NCBI RefSeq assembly: GCF_027921845.1
Contig: NZ_BSEN01000003.1
Location: 99,657-163,656 of the forward strand
Origin: Leifsonia poae
GTDB taxonomy: Bacteria; Actinomycetota; Actinomycetes; Actinomycetales; Microbacteriaceae
Length of the DNA: 64,000 bases
Direction of reading: 5' to 3'
The position numbers were made by a program, and so were the translations under genes. Positions 1 through 8,919 of this stretch are shown here, in pieces. The first letter of the stretch is position 1; each line of letters begins with the position of its first letter. The notes under the pieces were generated by a model. The model saw only the letters and a program-made list of their open reading frames with translations. It ran no database searches and was not told the origin of the DNA.

Positions 1-2
1 CG

Positions 3-401
3 GGATCGCGCCTGCGGATCTGCCCGGAGGACGACCTGCCGCACGTGCGTGACATCCTGACGCGCGCGGGGTTCGCCGCCGGTCTCGCGCCCGGGCAGCT
101 CCCCGTCGACACCTCGCTGACGGCCGCCCTCGCCGGCGTGCTCGCCGACGGCGATCTGCTGCTCTGCACGCAGGCGGAGGCGGAGGATCTGGGGCTGCAC
201 TGGCGGCCGTTCACCGGCCTCGCCCTCGCCCGCGGGTTCGCGCTCATCGGCGACAGCGAGCACGACGTGCGCACCGTTCAGGATGCCGTCGCGGACGAGC
301 TCGCCGCCGCGCTCGGCGCGGTCCCGGGTCCGGCGCTCGAGCCGACGCAGCCGACGGAGCCGACGGAGCCGACTGACCAGGAGGAGGCCCCGGATGCGTG
401 A
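3..401 (+). CDS. C-terminal part of a probable LysR-type regulator (5' end outside window)
   Basis: The frame is open from the first bases, so only the last ~132 codons are visible. The visible part alternates hydrophobic strands and helices and includes the phrase DGDLLLCTQAEAEDL, then ALARGFALIGD near the end. This resembles the second half of a LysR substrate-binding domain, which would sense a small ligand. The tail is a low-complexity run of Pro-Thr-Glu repeats. The stop overlaps the next gene by 8 bp, so the two are probably co-transcribed and translationally coupled. The family call rests on fold-like pattern and context only, because the DNA-binding end is missing. Confidence 0.5.
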   Translation, partial: GSRLRICPEDDLPHVRDILTRAGFAAGLAPGQLPVDTSLTAALAGVLADGDLLLCTQAEAEDLGLHWRPFTGLALARGFALIGDSEHDVRTVQDAVADELAAALGAVPGPALEPTQPTEPTEPTDQEEAPDA

Positions 402-1290
402 CGAACGGCTGCTCGGCGACGTGCGCGCCGAGCTCGCGCGCGCCGGACTGCGCGCCTCGCTCGTCGTCAGGGACCTCGACGACGGCAGGGAGGTCTCACT
501 CGACGGCGACATCCCGATCCCGGCGGCGTCCCTGGCAAAGGTCCCGTTGGCGCTGGCGGTGCTCGACCGCATCGCCGACGGACGGCTCGACGGCGCGATG
601 CCCGTGACGCTGCCTCCGGGGGATCCCGCCGAGATCACTCCCGGCACCGGCCGCTTCCGGCATCCGTCGACGATCGCGGTCGACGACCTGGTGTCCCTCA
701 CCCTGACGATCAGTGACAACGGCGCCGCCGACGCGCTCCTGCAGCTCGTGCCCGCCGCGGAGGTCATGGCCGACCTCGACAGGCTCGGCATCCGCGGGAT
801 CGTGGTGCGGCATCCGTTCGCGGACCTCAGCGACACGCCCCTCGAACGATTCGCGCCGGACGAAGCGCACCTCGCCCACACCCTCGCCATCCGCGGGAGC
901 ACACCGGCGCACGGCCATCCCGTGCGCCAGCTCGATGTGGCACGCACGAACACGACGACCGCCACCGGGTTCGCTGACCTACTGGAGGCGGTGTGGCGCG
1001 AGCGCGGCGTCCGGCGCGTGGTCGCGGAACGGCTGCGCGGGCTCCTGCACGCCAACGTCATCCGCCACCGGCTCGCCCCCGACTTCGCGACGGATGATGC
1101 GCGCTGGGCCTCGAAGACAGGCACCCTGCTCAATCTCCGCCACGAGGCCGGCGTCGTCGAGCACGCCGACGGGTCGCGGTTCGCCGTGGTCGCTCTCAGC
1201 GCATCGTCGGTCGCGGCGACGGCGCAGCCCGCCGCGGAAGCCGCGCTCGGCGCCGCTGCGCGCGAGCTGCACCGCCACCTGCGCGGGTGA
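394..1290 (+). CDS. Class A beta-lactamase-like serine hydrolase
   Basis: A 298-residue penicillin-binding-fold serine hydrolase. The three hallmark motifs are in order: SLAK with nucleophile Ser46 and Lys49, SDN at Ser107, and KTG at Lys241. No convincing signal peptide precedes the domain, which is unusual for a true beta-lactamase or DD-peptidase and suggests a cytoplasmic protein or a missed leader. The start at 394 is preceded by GGAGGAG and overlaps the upstream stop, supporting a two-gene operon with the regulator before it. It could hydrolyse a beta-lactam, an amide or an ester; the sequence does not decide. Omega-loop glutamate chemistry is not obvious. Confidence 0.8.
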   Translation: MRDERLLGDVRAELARAGLRASLVVRDLDDGREVSLDGDIPIPAASLAKVPLALAVLDRIADGRLDGAMPVTLPPGDPAEITPGTGRFRHPSTIAVDDLVSLTLTISDNGAADALLQLVPAAEVMADLDRLGIRGIVVRHPFADLSDTPLERFAPDEAHLAHTLAIRGSTPAHGHPVRQLDVARTNTTTATGFADLLEAVWRERGVRRVVAERLRGLLHANVIRHRLAPDFATDDARWASKTGTLLNLRHEAGVVEHADGSRFAVVALSASSVAATAQPAAEAALGAAARELHRHLRG

Positions 1291-1343
1291 GGGGACGGAC
1301 GCAGGTCCGGCGTCGCCGAGTCGATCTCACTGCAGGAGCTGCC

Positions 1344-1400
1344 ATGGACGAGATCGCGGCGGCGACGATCAACATCAGCGCGGGCACCCTGCCCGACTAG
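1344..1400 (+). CDS. Possible 18-residue micro-ORF
   Basis: An ATG preceded by a good CAGGAG ribosome site opens an 18-codon frame that ends in a CTAG shared with the stop of the convergent response regulator. The peptide has no recognisable family. The good ribosome site is the only support, so it may be chance or the remnant of a longer gene. Confidence 0.2.
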   Translation: MDEIAAATINISAGTLPD

Positions 1401-2053
1401 CGCGGCCTGCGGACCGGAGACGAGGACGCGCCCAGCAGACCGCGCCGAAAGCCCTCGGCGACCGCAGCGGCCCTGTCCCCGACGCCGAGCTTGCCGTAGA
1501 CACTGAGGAGATGCGTCTTCACCGTCGCCTCGCTCAGGTGCAGCCGCGCGCCCGCCTCGCGGTTCGTCGCGCCGTCCGCCACCAGTCCGAGCACCTGGAG
1601 CTCGCGCGGGCTGAGCAGGCTCGCCTCCGGCGTGCGCACCCGGTCGACCAGGCGCGACGCGACGGACGGCGAGAGAGACGCGTGGCCCGCCGCGGCCGCG
1701 TGCACCGCCCGCACCAGCTCGTCGCGCGACGCGTCCTTGAGCAGATAGCCGGTCGCACCGGCCTCGATGGCGGGCAGCACGTCGGCGTCCGCGTCGTAGG
1801 TGGTCAGGACGACCACGCGGCTCGGGATCCCGAGCCGCACGAGCTCCCGGATCGCCGTGACGCCGTCGGTCCCCGGCATCCGGAGATCCATGAGCACGAC
1901 ATCCGGCTGCAGTGCACGCGCGAGGCCCACCGCCTCCGCACCGTCGGACGCCTCGCCGACGACCTCGATGCCGGGGTCGGACGACACCATGCCCACGATG
2001 CCGTCACGGACCACCGGATGATCGTCGGCGACCAGCAGACGCACGGCGGTCAT
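1397..2053 (-). CDS. NarL/FixJ-type response regulator
   Basis: A 218-residue two-domain regulator. Residues ~1-120 form the receiver, with the acidic pair at Asp10-Asp11, the phospho-acceptor Asp56 in VVLMDLRMPG, a Thr in LTTYD and the conserved Lys in YLLKDAS. Residues ~150-210 are a LuxR-type helix-turn-helix (LSPRELQVLGLVADGATN, then LHLSEATVKTHLLSVYGKLG). It overlaps the kinase gene upstream by 4 bp (ATGA) and is therefore its cognate output. Phosphorylation would drive dimerisation and promoter binding. The inverted repeat at 3644-3674, upstream of its own operon, is a candidate target. Confidence 0.93.
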   Translation of the reverse strand: MTAVRLLVADDHPVVRDGIVGMVSSDPGIEVVGEASDGAEAVGLARALQPDVVLMDLRMPGTDGVTAIRELVRLGIPSRVVVLTTYDADADVLPAIEAGATGYLLKDASRDELVRAVHAAAAGHASLSPSVASRLVDRVRTPEASLLSPRELQVLGLVADGATNREAGARLHLSEATVKTHLLSVYGKLGVGDRAAAVAEGFRRGLLGASSSPVRRPR

Positions 2054-3156
2054 CCGGGCACCTCGACCCGGACGGCCGTGCCGCGGCCCGGGCTCGACTC
2101 GATGACGAGCTGACCGGCGACGGCCGTGATCCGCTCGCGCATGGCGATCAGTCCGTAGCCGCCCTCGGGGCCGTCGGTGCGCTCTGCAGCGGGATCGAAA
2201 CCGCGACCGTCGTCACGCACCTCGAGCCGCGCGCCGCGGGCGTCGTGCCAGAGGCTCAGGGTGACCTGATGCGCACCGGCATGGCGCTCGACGTTGGCGA
2301 GAGCTTCCTGGGCCGTTCGCAGCAGGGTGACCTCGGCCTCCGTCGGGAGGGCGCCGGCCGCGTCGGCGGTGTGCACCTCGACCGGGATGCCTGTGCGCTC
2401 CGACCAGCGACGGGCGGTCGTCGCGATCGCCTCCGGGAGCCCGGCCGTGTCGAGCACGGCGGGGCGCAACGCCTGCACCGAGCGCCGCGCCTCCCTGAGT
2501 CCGTCCCGGGCCAGCGCGAGCGCAGAGTCGGTGTGACGAGCGCGGGCGGTCTCATCCGGTGCGTGCTCGGCGGCCTGGAGCTGCGTCACGATGCCCGCGA
2601 AGCCCTGCGCGAGCGTGTCGTGGATCTCGCGCGCGAGCCGCGCACGTTCCGCCTCCGTCGACGCGCGTTCCTGCTGCTGTCGCGCCACCCGGAGGCCCCA
2701 GGAGAGGCCGCACATGATGATGACGTTGATCAGCACCACGATCGTCCTCCCGGCGATGCCGGCCGGGTCGACGCCGAGGCTGGACGCCTGCGCGAGACCG
2801 GCGACGACGGCCGTGGCGGCGACCGCGACGAGCTCCCACGGCCAGGAGACGAGCGAGTAGGCCATCGAGAAGGTCCCGATCGTGAGGAACGCGAACCAGC
2901 TGTCGAGCTGCACGAGAGCGAGGTTGATCACGATGACGCCGGTCATCAGCACGGCGACGGTGGCGGGCCGGCCGTTCCAGGGCATCCGGAGGTCACGGAA
3001 GACGAGGACCCACAGGGCGTATGCGGCACAGAGCGTCAACTCGGGCACGAGTCGTGCCCAGTCCCCCCAGCCCACCCCGAGCGCGAAGGCGGCCAGCATC
3101 CCCGCCATCAGGTAGGGCACGACCGTGAGCACGGCCCGCCAGCGCGGATCGACCAT
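2050..3156 (-). CDS. Membrane sensor histidine kinase (HisKA_3 family)
   Basis: A 368-residue kinase. The first ~155 residues contain five to six hydrophobic membrane segments and almost no extracytoplasmic loop, so the signal is probably membrane-borne or intramembrane. The dimerisation/phosphotransfer domain carries the phospho-acceptor His179 in AREIHDTLAQGFAG. An HATPase_c domain follows, with N box AQEALANVERHA, G1 box VRDDGRGFD and a GGYGLIAMRER G2 box. This is the usual layout of LuxR-partner kinases in actinobacteria. The gene sits between a small membrane protein (10 bp upstream) and the response regulator (4 bp overlap). Confidence 0.93.
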   Translation of the reverse strand: MVDPRWRAVLTVVPYLMAGMLAAFALGVGWGDWARLVPELTLCAAYALWVLVFRDLRMPWNGRPATVAVLMTGVIVINLALVQLDSWFAFLTIGTFSMAYSLVSWPWELVAVAATAVVAGLAQASSLGVDPAGIAGRTIVVLINVIIMCGLSWGLRVARQQQERASTEAERARLAREIHDTLAQGFAGIVTQLQAAEHAPDETARARHTDSALALARDGLREARRSVQALRPAVLDTAGLPEAIATTARRWSERTGIPVEVHTADAAGALPTEAEVTLLRTAQEALANVERHAGAHQVTLSLWHDARGARLEVRDDGRGFDPAAERTDGPEGGYGLIAMRERITAVAGQLVIESSPGRGTAVRVEVPG

Positions 3157-3165
3157 ACGCCGACC

Positions 3166-3606
3166 CTACGCGTCCTTCGGGAAGTGGGCGCGGATGCGGG
3201 GCAGGTTGGCCAGGATCGCCACCGGCAGCACGAGCGCGCCGCAGACGGCCTGCTCGATGCGCACCCAGTCGGGCAGGAAACCGGGGATCGACACGATGAC
3301 GACGACCGCGATCACGACCACGGGGCTGATGATCCGGAGGCGGGTCAAGGAGTCGCGCGACCCTCGCGCGGCGCTCACCGCGATCAGCACCAGGACGACC
3401 GAGCTGGCGAGCACGAGGGAGCACCGGATCCAGATCGCGATGGCGACGGATGCGCCCGTCGCGTTCTGCACGATGAGCACGGCCTCCATGGCGAGACTGA
3501 CCAGCAGGAAGGCGGTCAGCAGCACCAGGATCGGCCGGAAGGCGGCACGGCGCGCGGCATCGGCGGCGACGGAACGGGCGTGTGCGGGAGCGGATGTCTC
3601 TGTCAT
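3166..3606 (-). CDS. Four-helix integral membrane protein of unknown function
   Basis: A 146-residue protein beginning MTETSAPAHARSVAADAAR, with four hydrophobic segments and short polar loops. The frame stays open further upstream, but the ATG at 3606 matches the start of a soluble N-terminus before the first helix. It is the first gene of a minus-strand operon ending 10 bp before the histidine kinase. A role as an accessory sensor or as part of the signal-input complex is an inference from position only. I recognise no family. Confidence 0.75.
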   Translation of the reverse strand: MTETSAPAHARSVAADAARRAAFRPILVLLTAFLLVSLAMEAVLIVQNATGASVAIAIWIRCSLVLASSVVLVLIAVSAARGSRDSLTRLRIISPVVVIAVVVIVSIPGFLPDWVRIEQAVCGALVLPVAILANLPRIRAHFPKDA

Positions 3607-3643
3607 GCCTCCAGCGTCTCGAATGGGACCCGGCGCCGGATCG

Positions 3644-3674
3644 ACCGTTCGGCCGGACTCCGTCACCGAACGGT
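3644..3674. promoter_or_regulatory. Inverted repeat in divergent promoter, candidate response-regulator site
   Basis: Perfect 9-bp arms ACCGTTCGG (3644-3652) and CCGAACGGT (3666-3674) are separated by 13 bp. They lie between the divergent membrane protein/kinase operon and the ltrA-like gene. The spacing places equivalent half-sites about two helical turns apart, as expected for a dimeric helix-turn-helix protein. Autoregulation by the linked response regulator is the simplest reading. Confidence 0.45.
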
Positions 3675-3770
3675 GGAGTGGTGCCGGCACCCGTCCCGCG
3701 CAGAAGACGAGGCGGCGAGGGCTACCTCCGAGGCCGCCGTTGCGGCAGACTCGCACCGCAGGAGGACACG

Positions 3771-5081
3771 ATGAGCGCGACGACCGACTTCTCAGCCCGG
3801 CTCAGGTCCGAGCTCCATCACCGGATCCGGCGGATGTCCGGCCGCGATCCGACGGAGCGCGGCAGATCGGTCACGCCGCTGGAGCTGCTCTACGACCTCA
3901 CCTACGTGGTCGCGTTCGCCGCCGCATCCGATCAGCTCGCGGAGCAGCTCGCACGCGGCGACGTGTGGCGGGCGATCGGCGCGTTCGTGTTCGCGGTGTG
4001 GGCCGTGAGCTGGGCCTGGTTCAATTTCACCTGGTTCACCTCGGCGTACGGAACGGACGACGTCGTGTTCCGGCTCGCGACGATCGTGCAGATGATCGGC
4101 GTCATCGTGCTCACGTACGGACTTCCGGTGAGCTTCGAGTCGGCCGCCCATGGCGGGAGCCCGAACAACCTGCTGCTGGTGATCGGCTACATCATCATGC
4201 GGATCCCGCTCATCGCGCTCTGGGCGTCGGCCGCCGTGCAGGATCCACGTCATCGCAAGAGCTCTCTGGCCTACGTCTGGATCATCTCGATCGCGCAGGT
4301 GGGCTGGCTCCTCACCGCGATCCTGCCGCTGCCGACCGTGCCGACGGTGATCGCGCTGGTCGTGCTCGCGCTGGCCGAGATGACCGCACCGATCGCGGCG
4401 GCGCGACGGTTCGGCCACGCCCCCTGGAACGCCGGTCACATCGCCGAGCGGTTCGGGCTGCTGACCCTGATCACGATCGGCGAGGTCATCGCGGGCACCA
4501 CGGCGGCGGTCGGCGCGCTCATCCAAGCGAAGGACTGGTCGCCCGAGGCGGTGATGATCGCGGCCTCCGGGCTCGTGATCGCCGCCGCGGTCTGGTGGAC
4601 GTACTTCCTCGTGCCCTCGCGCACGGTGCTCGAGGAGCGTCCGGAGAGGCTGTTCGCGTGGCGCAACGCGCATTTTCCGCTGTTCGGCTCCATCGCTGCC
4701 ATCGGCGCCGGTCTGCACCTGACGACGATCGCAGTTCAGCACGGCGGCGTCTCGCTGTTCGGGATCGCCCTGTCACTGACCGTTCCTCTGGCGATCACAG
4801 TCGTGCTCATCTTCCTGATCTGGTCGGTGCTGATGCGCTCGTTCGACCTGACGACGCACCTGCCCCTGCTGCTGGCGACACTCGCGCCGCTCTGCGCCGC
4901 GGTCGTCGTCGGACTGCTCGTGAATCCCGGCGAGCCGCTGGACCTCTCGCAACCGGGCGCCCTCACGGCGTTGAGCACCGTGATCGGTCTGGCGGCGCTG
5001 GGCGCCGTGGTCGAAGTCGTCGGGCACGAGCTCGTCGGCTACGAGCACACCCTGCGCGCCTGGGAGCGCTCGACGACCTGA
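3771..5081 (+). CDS. LtrA-like (low temperature requirement A) membrane protein
   Basis: A 436-residue polytopic protein with about a dozen hydrophobic segments. The N-terminal signature TPLELLYDLTYVVAFAAAS, the ERFGLLTLITIGEVI segment and the long run of helices match the LtrA family, named for a Listeria gene affecting growth at low temperature. Its biochemical function is not established. The start at 3771 is set by AGGAGG 5-6 bases upstream, although the frame is open further back. The gene is transcribed alone and divergently from the two-component operon, so control by that system is plausible. Confidence 0.88.
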   Translation: MSATTDFSARLRSELHHRIRRMSGRDPTERGRSVTPLELLYDLTYVVAFAAASDQLAEQLARGDVWRAIGAFVFAVWAVSWAWFNFTWFTSAYGTDDVVFRLATIVQMIGVIVLTYGLPVSFESAAHGGSPNNLLLVIGYIIMRIPLIALWASAAVQDPRHRKSSLAYVWIISIAQVGWLLTAILPLPTVPTVIALVVLALAEMTAPIAAARRFGHAPWNAGHIAERFGLLTLITIGEVIAGTTAAVGALIQAKDWSPEAVMIAASGLVIAAAVWWTYFLVPSRTVLEERPERLFAWRNAHFPLFGSIAAIGAGLHLTTIAVQHGGVSLFGIALSLTVPLAITVVLIFLIWSVLMRSFDLTTHLPLLLATLAPLCAAVVVGLLVNPGEPLDLSQPGALTALSTVIGLAALGAVVEVVGHELVGYEHTLRAWERSTT

Positions 5082-5143
5082 TACGACGGCGCACTGACCT
5101 GGTGAGCCGCCGCGGCGGCCGTGTCTGTGTGAAGCTGGGACGG

Positions 5144-5171
5144 CAGCCCGGATTCCACAGCCCGGATTCCA
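5144..5171. repeat. Two tandem copies of a 14-bp unit in a 5' untranslated region
   Basis: The unit CAGCCCGGATTCCA occurs twice back to back at 5144-5157 and 5158-5171, just upstream of the oxidoreductase ribosome site at 5175-5182. It looks like a recent slippage duplication. Confidence 0.8.
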
Positions 5172-5186
5172 CAGCGAGGGAGAGCC

Positions 5187-6305
5187 ATGTCCGCCAGAAC
5201 GTCGATCGTCATCGGCACCGGCGTCGCCGGTGCCGCCACCGCCTTCGGGCTGGCGCGGCGCGGCGTGACCGTCACCATGGTCGAGGCCGAGTTCGACGGC
5301 CGCGCGACGGCGGCCGGCGCCGGCATCATCCAGCCGTGGAGCTCGTCGGTCGACGGCGAGTTCTACCGGCTCTACGCGGCGGGCGCCGACTACTACGACG
5401 AGCTCATCCGGCGGCTGGCGGAGACCGGTGTTCACGACATCGGCTACCGACGCGCGGGCGCACTGGTGGTCAACCGGGACAGCGGAGTGCTGGACGACGT
5501 CGAAGCCCGCGTCGCCGCGCGCGCGGCCGATGCACCGGCGATGGGGACCGTCTCGCGCATCTCCGGCGAGCGCGCACGTGAACTCTTCCCGCCGCTGGGC
5601 CCCGATTTCGAGGCACTCCACATTGCCGGCGGTGCACGCGTCGACGGCCGCGCGCTCCGCGCAGGACTGCTCGCCGCGTCGCAATCGCTGGGCGCCGTCG
5701 TGGTGCCGGGCACCGCATCCCTCGTCTCGGCGCCACGGGGAGGCTGGGCCGTCGCGGTCGGAGATCGCGTCCTCGAAGCCGACTCGATCGTGGTCGCGGC
5801 CGGGGCGTGGACCGACCGCGTCATCGAGCCGCTCGGGCTGCGCATCGCGGTGGAGCCGCAGCGCGGGCAGATCACGCACCTGCGCGTCGGGACGGCGGAC
5901 ACCCGGTCCTGGCCCTCCGTCCATCCGGTCGCCAGCCACTACCTGGTGGCGTTCGACGACTCGCGCGTCGTCGTCGGCGCCACGCGCGAGACCGGCTCCG
6001 GATTCGACCCGCGCGTGACGGCGGACGGCCAACGGCAGATCCTCGAGAACGCCCTCTCGGTGGCGCCGGGCCTCGCGGACGCGACGCTCATCGAGACCCG
6101 GGTCGGACTGCGACCGCTCCCCAAGGGCGAGCTGCCCATCGTGGGTGCCCTCGAGGGTTTCGACGGGCTCTATGTCAACGCGGGCTTCGGCGCCGCGGGC
6201 CTGACCATGGGCCCCTTGGTCGGAGACCGGCTCGCGGCCGTCATCGACGGGGAGACCCCGCCACCGGCGGCCGGGCTGCTCGCGCCGGTCGCGGCGCACC
6301 GGTAG
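5187..6305 (+). CDS. DadA-like FAD-dependent amine/amino-acid oxidoreductase
   Basis: A 372-residue member of the DAO family. The N-terminal Rossmann motif IGTGVAGAATAFGLA binds the FAD ADP moiety, with the acidic residue VEAEF after the second strand. The middle contains the VVVAAGAWTD strand-turn motif. The C-terminus has the typical GLRPLPKGELPIVG and NAGFGAAGLTMGP flavin-contact segments. Such enzymes oxidise D-amino acids, glycine, sarcosine or related amines in the cytoplasm or at the membrane face. The substrate cannot be read from the sequence. The gene stands alone after ltrA, with a good GAGGGAGAG ribosome site. Confidence 0.87.
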   Translation: MSARTSIVIGTGVAGAATAFGLARRGVTVTMVEAEFDGRATAAGAGIIQPWSSSVDGEFYRLYAAGADYYDELIRRLAETGVHDIGYRRAGALVVNRDSGVLDDVEARVAARAADAPAMGTVSRISGERARELFPPLGPDFEALHIAGGARVDGRALRAGLLAASQSLGAVVVPGTASLVSAPRGGWAVAVGDRVLEADSIVVAAGAWTDRVIEPLGLRIAVEPQRGQITHLRVGTADTRSWPSVHPVASHYLVAFDDSRVVVGATRETGSGFDPRVTADGQRQILENALSVAPGLADATLIETRVGLRPLPKGELPIVGALEGFDGLYVNAGFGAAGLTMGPLVGDRLAAVIDGETPPPAAGLLAPVAAHR

Positions 6306-6342
6306 CCGCGGGCACGAGGGTCGGGGGCCCGCGATCCGCGGG

Positions 6343-7509
6343 CTAGACCACCAGCGACCGGATCGCCGTGGCGGCGGCGCCGCGTGCCCAGTCCTCGAAG
6401 GTGTGGGGGCGCACGACGATACGGCACCGGTCGGCCGACGCGAACACGTGCTCGGCATACGACCGGCGCAGCGGTTCCTCGATCAGATCGAAGTTCACCA
6501 CGCCCTCACCGCCGATTATGACGAGTTCCGGACCGACCATGTTGACAAGGCTGGCGATGGCCGCACCGATCACGGTGCCCGCCTCGGCGAATGCCTGAGC
6601 GGCGACCGGGTCGCCGTCCCTGGCGAGCTCGACCGCCTCTTCGATGGAGACCTCACGCCCGAGGCCGGCCGATACGGTTGCCACGATCGCGGCCGTTGCA
6701 GCGACGGCCTCCACGCAGCCTCGGCGTCCGCAGGCGCAGATGCGGTCGGGCGAGGTCAGGGGCAGGTGGCCGATCTCTCCCGCGACCCCGTACGCACCCT
6801 CGACGACCTCACCATTCAGATGCAGGCCGCTTCCGATCCCGCGCCCGATCGTGACGATCGCGAAGGAGCTCGTACCCAGACCGACACCGAACCAGTGCTC
6901 GCCGATCGTGAGCGCCCGAACGTCGTTCTCGACCACGATGCGCTGCCCGAGCCGTTCGGCCAGCGCATCGCCGAGCTCGACGCCGCGCCAGTCCATCAGC
7001 GCGGAGTCGCGAACGACTCCCGACTCCATGTCCACGTCGCCGGACACAGCGACGCCGATGCACGCCAGACGCGACCTGAGTCCTCCGAGGCCGCTTCGAA
7101 GACGCCCGCAGATCTCCACAATGGCATCGATGACGGCCGCCGGGTCGTGCGAGGTCAGCCGCAGACGGTCGGAGGTGATGATGCGGGTGGTGAGGTCGGT
7201 GGCGACGCCGATGATCTCGTCGGCGTTCACCTTGACCCCCAGCGCCACCACGGCGTCGGGGACGACGGCGACCGGACTGACGGGTCTCCCCGGGAGCCCG
7301 GTGAGCGTCGGGTCGAGAGAGTCGTTGAGGAGACCGGCGGCGACGAGCGGCGTCACCGCCTTCGTCACGGCGGCCTGCGAGAGCCCCGTCAGTCGGGCGA
7401 CGTCGATCCTGCTGATGGGGCTGCGGGTGAGGATCGTAGTGAACACGCGCGTGGCCGCGTCCGACGACGATCCGAGCAGCGCCGTCCGCGTCCGCGTCTC
7501 ATCGTTCAT
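6343..7509 (-). CDS. ROK-family transcriptional repressor of the GH95/GH36/GH27 locus
   Basis: A 388-residue repressor. Residues ~18-75 form a winged helix-turn-helix (SRIDVARLTGLSQAAVTKAV, with a GRPVSP wing). A sugar-kinase-like ROK domain follows, with the zinc motif CACGRRGCVE after GEIGHL, a DNGxx-like END motif and a C-terminal glycine-rich IIGGEG segment. ROK repressors bind a sugar or sugar phosphate and release DNA. It lies 69 bp downstream of the solute-binding gene, behind a strong hairpin, so it may have partly independent expression. The palindrome at 13312-13334 is the best candidate operator. Confidence 0.92.
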   Translation of the reverse strand: MNDETRTRTALLGSSSDAATRVFTTILTRSPISRIDVARLTGLSQAAVTKAVTPLVAAGLLNDSLDPTLTGLPGRPVSPVAVVPDAVVALGVKVNADEIIGVATDLTTRIITSDRLRLTSHDPAAVIDAIVEICGRLRSGLGGLRSRLACIGVAVSGDVDMESGVVRDSALMDWRGVELGDALAERLGQRIVVENDVRALTIGEHWFGVGLGTSSFAIVTIGRGIGSGLHLNGEVVEGAYGVAGEIGHLPLTSPDRICACGRRGCVEAVAATAAIVATVSAGLGREVSIEEAVELARDGDPVAAQAFAEAGTVIGAAIASLVNMVGPELVIIGGEGVVNFDLIEEPLRRSYAEHVFASADRCRIVVRPHTFEDWARGAAATAIRSLVV

Positions 7510-7538
7510 GGTGCGCTCTCTCTGATCGGAATGAGGTC

Positions 7539-7566
7539 GGCGGGCGAGGGCGCACCCTCGCCCGCC
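7539..7566 (-). terminator. Strong GC hairpin between binding-protein gene and ROK regulator
   Basis: A perfect 12-bp stem (GGCGGGCGAGGG and its complement) encloses a 4-base CGCA loop. It sits 13 bases past the stop of the solute-binding gene on the minus strand. There is no U-tract. It could be an actinobacterial terminator, or a stabiliser of the 3' end that limits read-through into the ROK gene. Confidence 0.6.
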
Positions 7567-7578
7567 GGTCTCGATCTG

Positions 7579-8919
7579 CTACTTCTTGGCGAGGATCTCT
7601 TTCGACTTCTCCTGCGCCGCCTTCAGGAAGGACGAATCGCCCTCCCCACTGAAGAATGCCTCAAACATCGGCTGCAGCGTGTCAACCAGCTCCTGTCCGT
7701 TCGCGGTCGGGGGCGCCGGGTACAGCTCGTCGTTCTTCAGCGCGTCGACGAAACTGGAGATGTCCACCCCATCGGCCTTCTGGGCGTCGACGGTCGACTG
7801 GAGGGCTGCCGCGATCGACGGCAGGAAGGTCGCGGTCTTGCCCGCGACAGTCTGGCATCCGACGGTGCCCATGTACGAGACCCACTTCCAGGTCTGGTCG
7901 ACGTGCTTGGTTCCCACGAAGATGTTGTTGGCGTTGGAGTTGCTGATCATCCCGCGACCATCCGGGCCCTTCACCGTCGGCGCGATCCCGACCTTCAGGC
8001 CGGGCACCTTCGTGAGGGTCGTGGCGTTCCACGTCCCGTCCTGCGCCATCGCGACCTGTCCGGCGCCCATCTGCTCCGAGGAGGAGACGGTGAACTGGCC
8101 GAACTTCGGCATCAGGCCGCGGTCGCCGAGGGTGCGCACGTAGTCGAGGGTCTTCGCGAGGCGAGGGTCGTCGAAGGGCAGCTCCTTCGGCCACGCCTTG
8201 ACGTCGCCGCCGAGCTTCCAGCCCAGGGTCGTGACGAACGGGTTCCAGGAGGTCTGGCCGTTGAAGTCCCCGGCGGCGAGCGTTCCGATGCCGTAGGTCT
8301 TGACCTTGGTCTTATCGAATCCGGCCTCGTCGCCGCGCTTGCCGTTCTTGTCGACGGTCAGGTGGGCGACGATCTTGTCGAACGTGCCGCCGTCGTCGGG
8401 ATTCCAGGTCATGTTCTTGATGTCATCGTCGGTGTAGCCGGCGGCCTTGACCATGTCCTCGTTGAAGAAGATCGCCGCGCCCGCCCAGTCGAGCGGGATG
8501 CCGTACTGCTTGCCGTCGGTGTACTTCCAGGAGTCCACGCCGATGTTGAACGTGCTCAGGTCGAAGTCCGTCTTCTTGATCAGATCGTCGAGCGGCATGA
8601 TCTGCTTCTGACCCGCGTACTGGCCGAGCAGGGGAACGCTGTTCTGAAACGCGTCCGGCGCGGTGCCCGAGACGAACCCGGCGGTGAGCTTGGTGAAGTA
8701 GTCGTTGACGTTGTACTGCGAGATCTTGACGTTGATGTTCGGGTTCTCCTTCTCGAACCCGGGGATGCAGAGCTTGTAGTTGGCCGCCTGGTGATCGTCC
8801 CAGGTCCACCAGTTGACGGTGACCTTCTCGCTCGAGGCGTTGTCGGACGAGCACGCCGCGAGGCCGACGGCCGAGAGTCCGGCCGCTGCCAGGCCTGCGA
8901 TGATGCGGAGCTTTTTCAT
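7579..8919 (-). CDS. Sugar ABC transporter solute-binding lipoprotein
   Basis: A 446-residue family-1 extracellular binding protein. It begins with a lipoprotein signal whose lipobox is LAAC, followed by a Ser/Asn linker. The mature domain opens VTVNWWTWDDHQAANY and has many aromatic residues, as in oligosaccharide binders of the CUT1 type. It overlaps the GH95 gene by 4 bp (ATGA) and is the last gene of the permease-permease-GH95-binding-protein operon. Captured ligand would be passed to the two permeases. The ligand is probably an oligosaccharide bearing fucose and/or galactose, inferred from the linked enzymes. Confidence 0.93.
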   Translation of the reverse strand: MKKLRIIAGLAAAGLSAVGLAACSSDNASSEKVTVNWWTWDDHQAANYKLCIPGFEKENPNINVKISQYNVNDYFTKLTAGFVSGTAPDAFQNSVPLLGQYAGQKQIMPLDDLIKKTDFDLSTFNIGVDSWKYTDGKQYGIPLDWAGAAIFFNEDMVKAAGYTDDDIKNMTWNPDDGGTFDKIVAHLTVDKNGKRGDEAGFDKTKVKTYGIGTLAAGDFNGQTSWNPFVTTLGWKLGGDVKAWPKELPFDDPRLAKTLDYVRTLGDRGLMPKFGQFTVSSSEQMGAGQVAMAQDGTWNATTLTKVPGLKVGIAPTVKGPDGRGMISNSNANNIFVGTKHVDQTWKWVSYMGTVGCQTVAGKTATFLPSIAAALQSTVDAQKADGVDISSFVDALKNDELYPAPPTANGQELVDTLQPMFEAFFSGEGDSSFLKAAQEKSKEILAKK

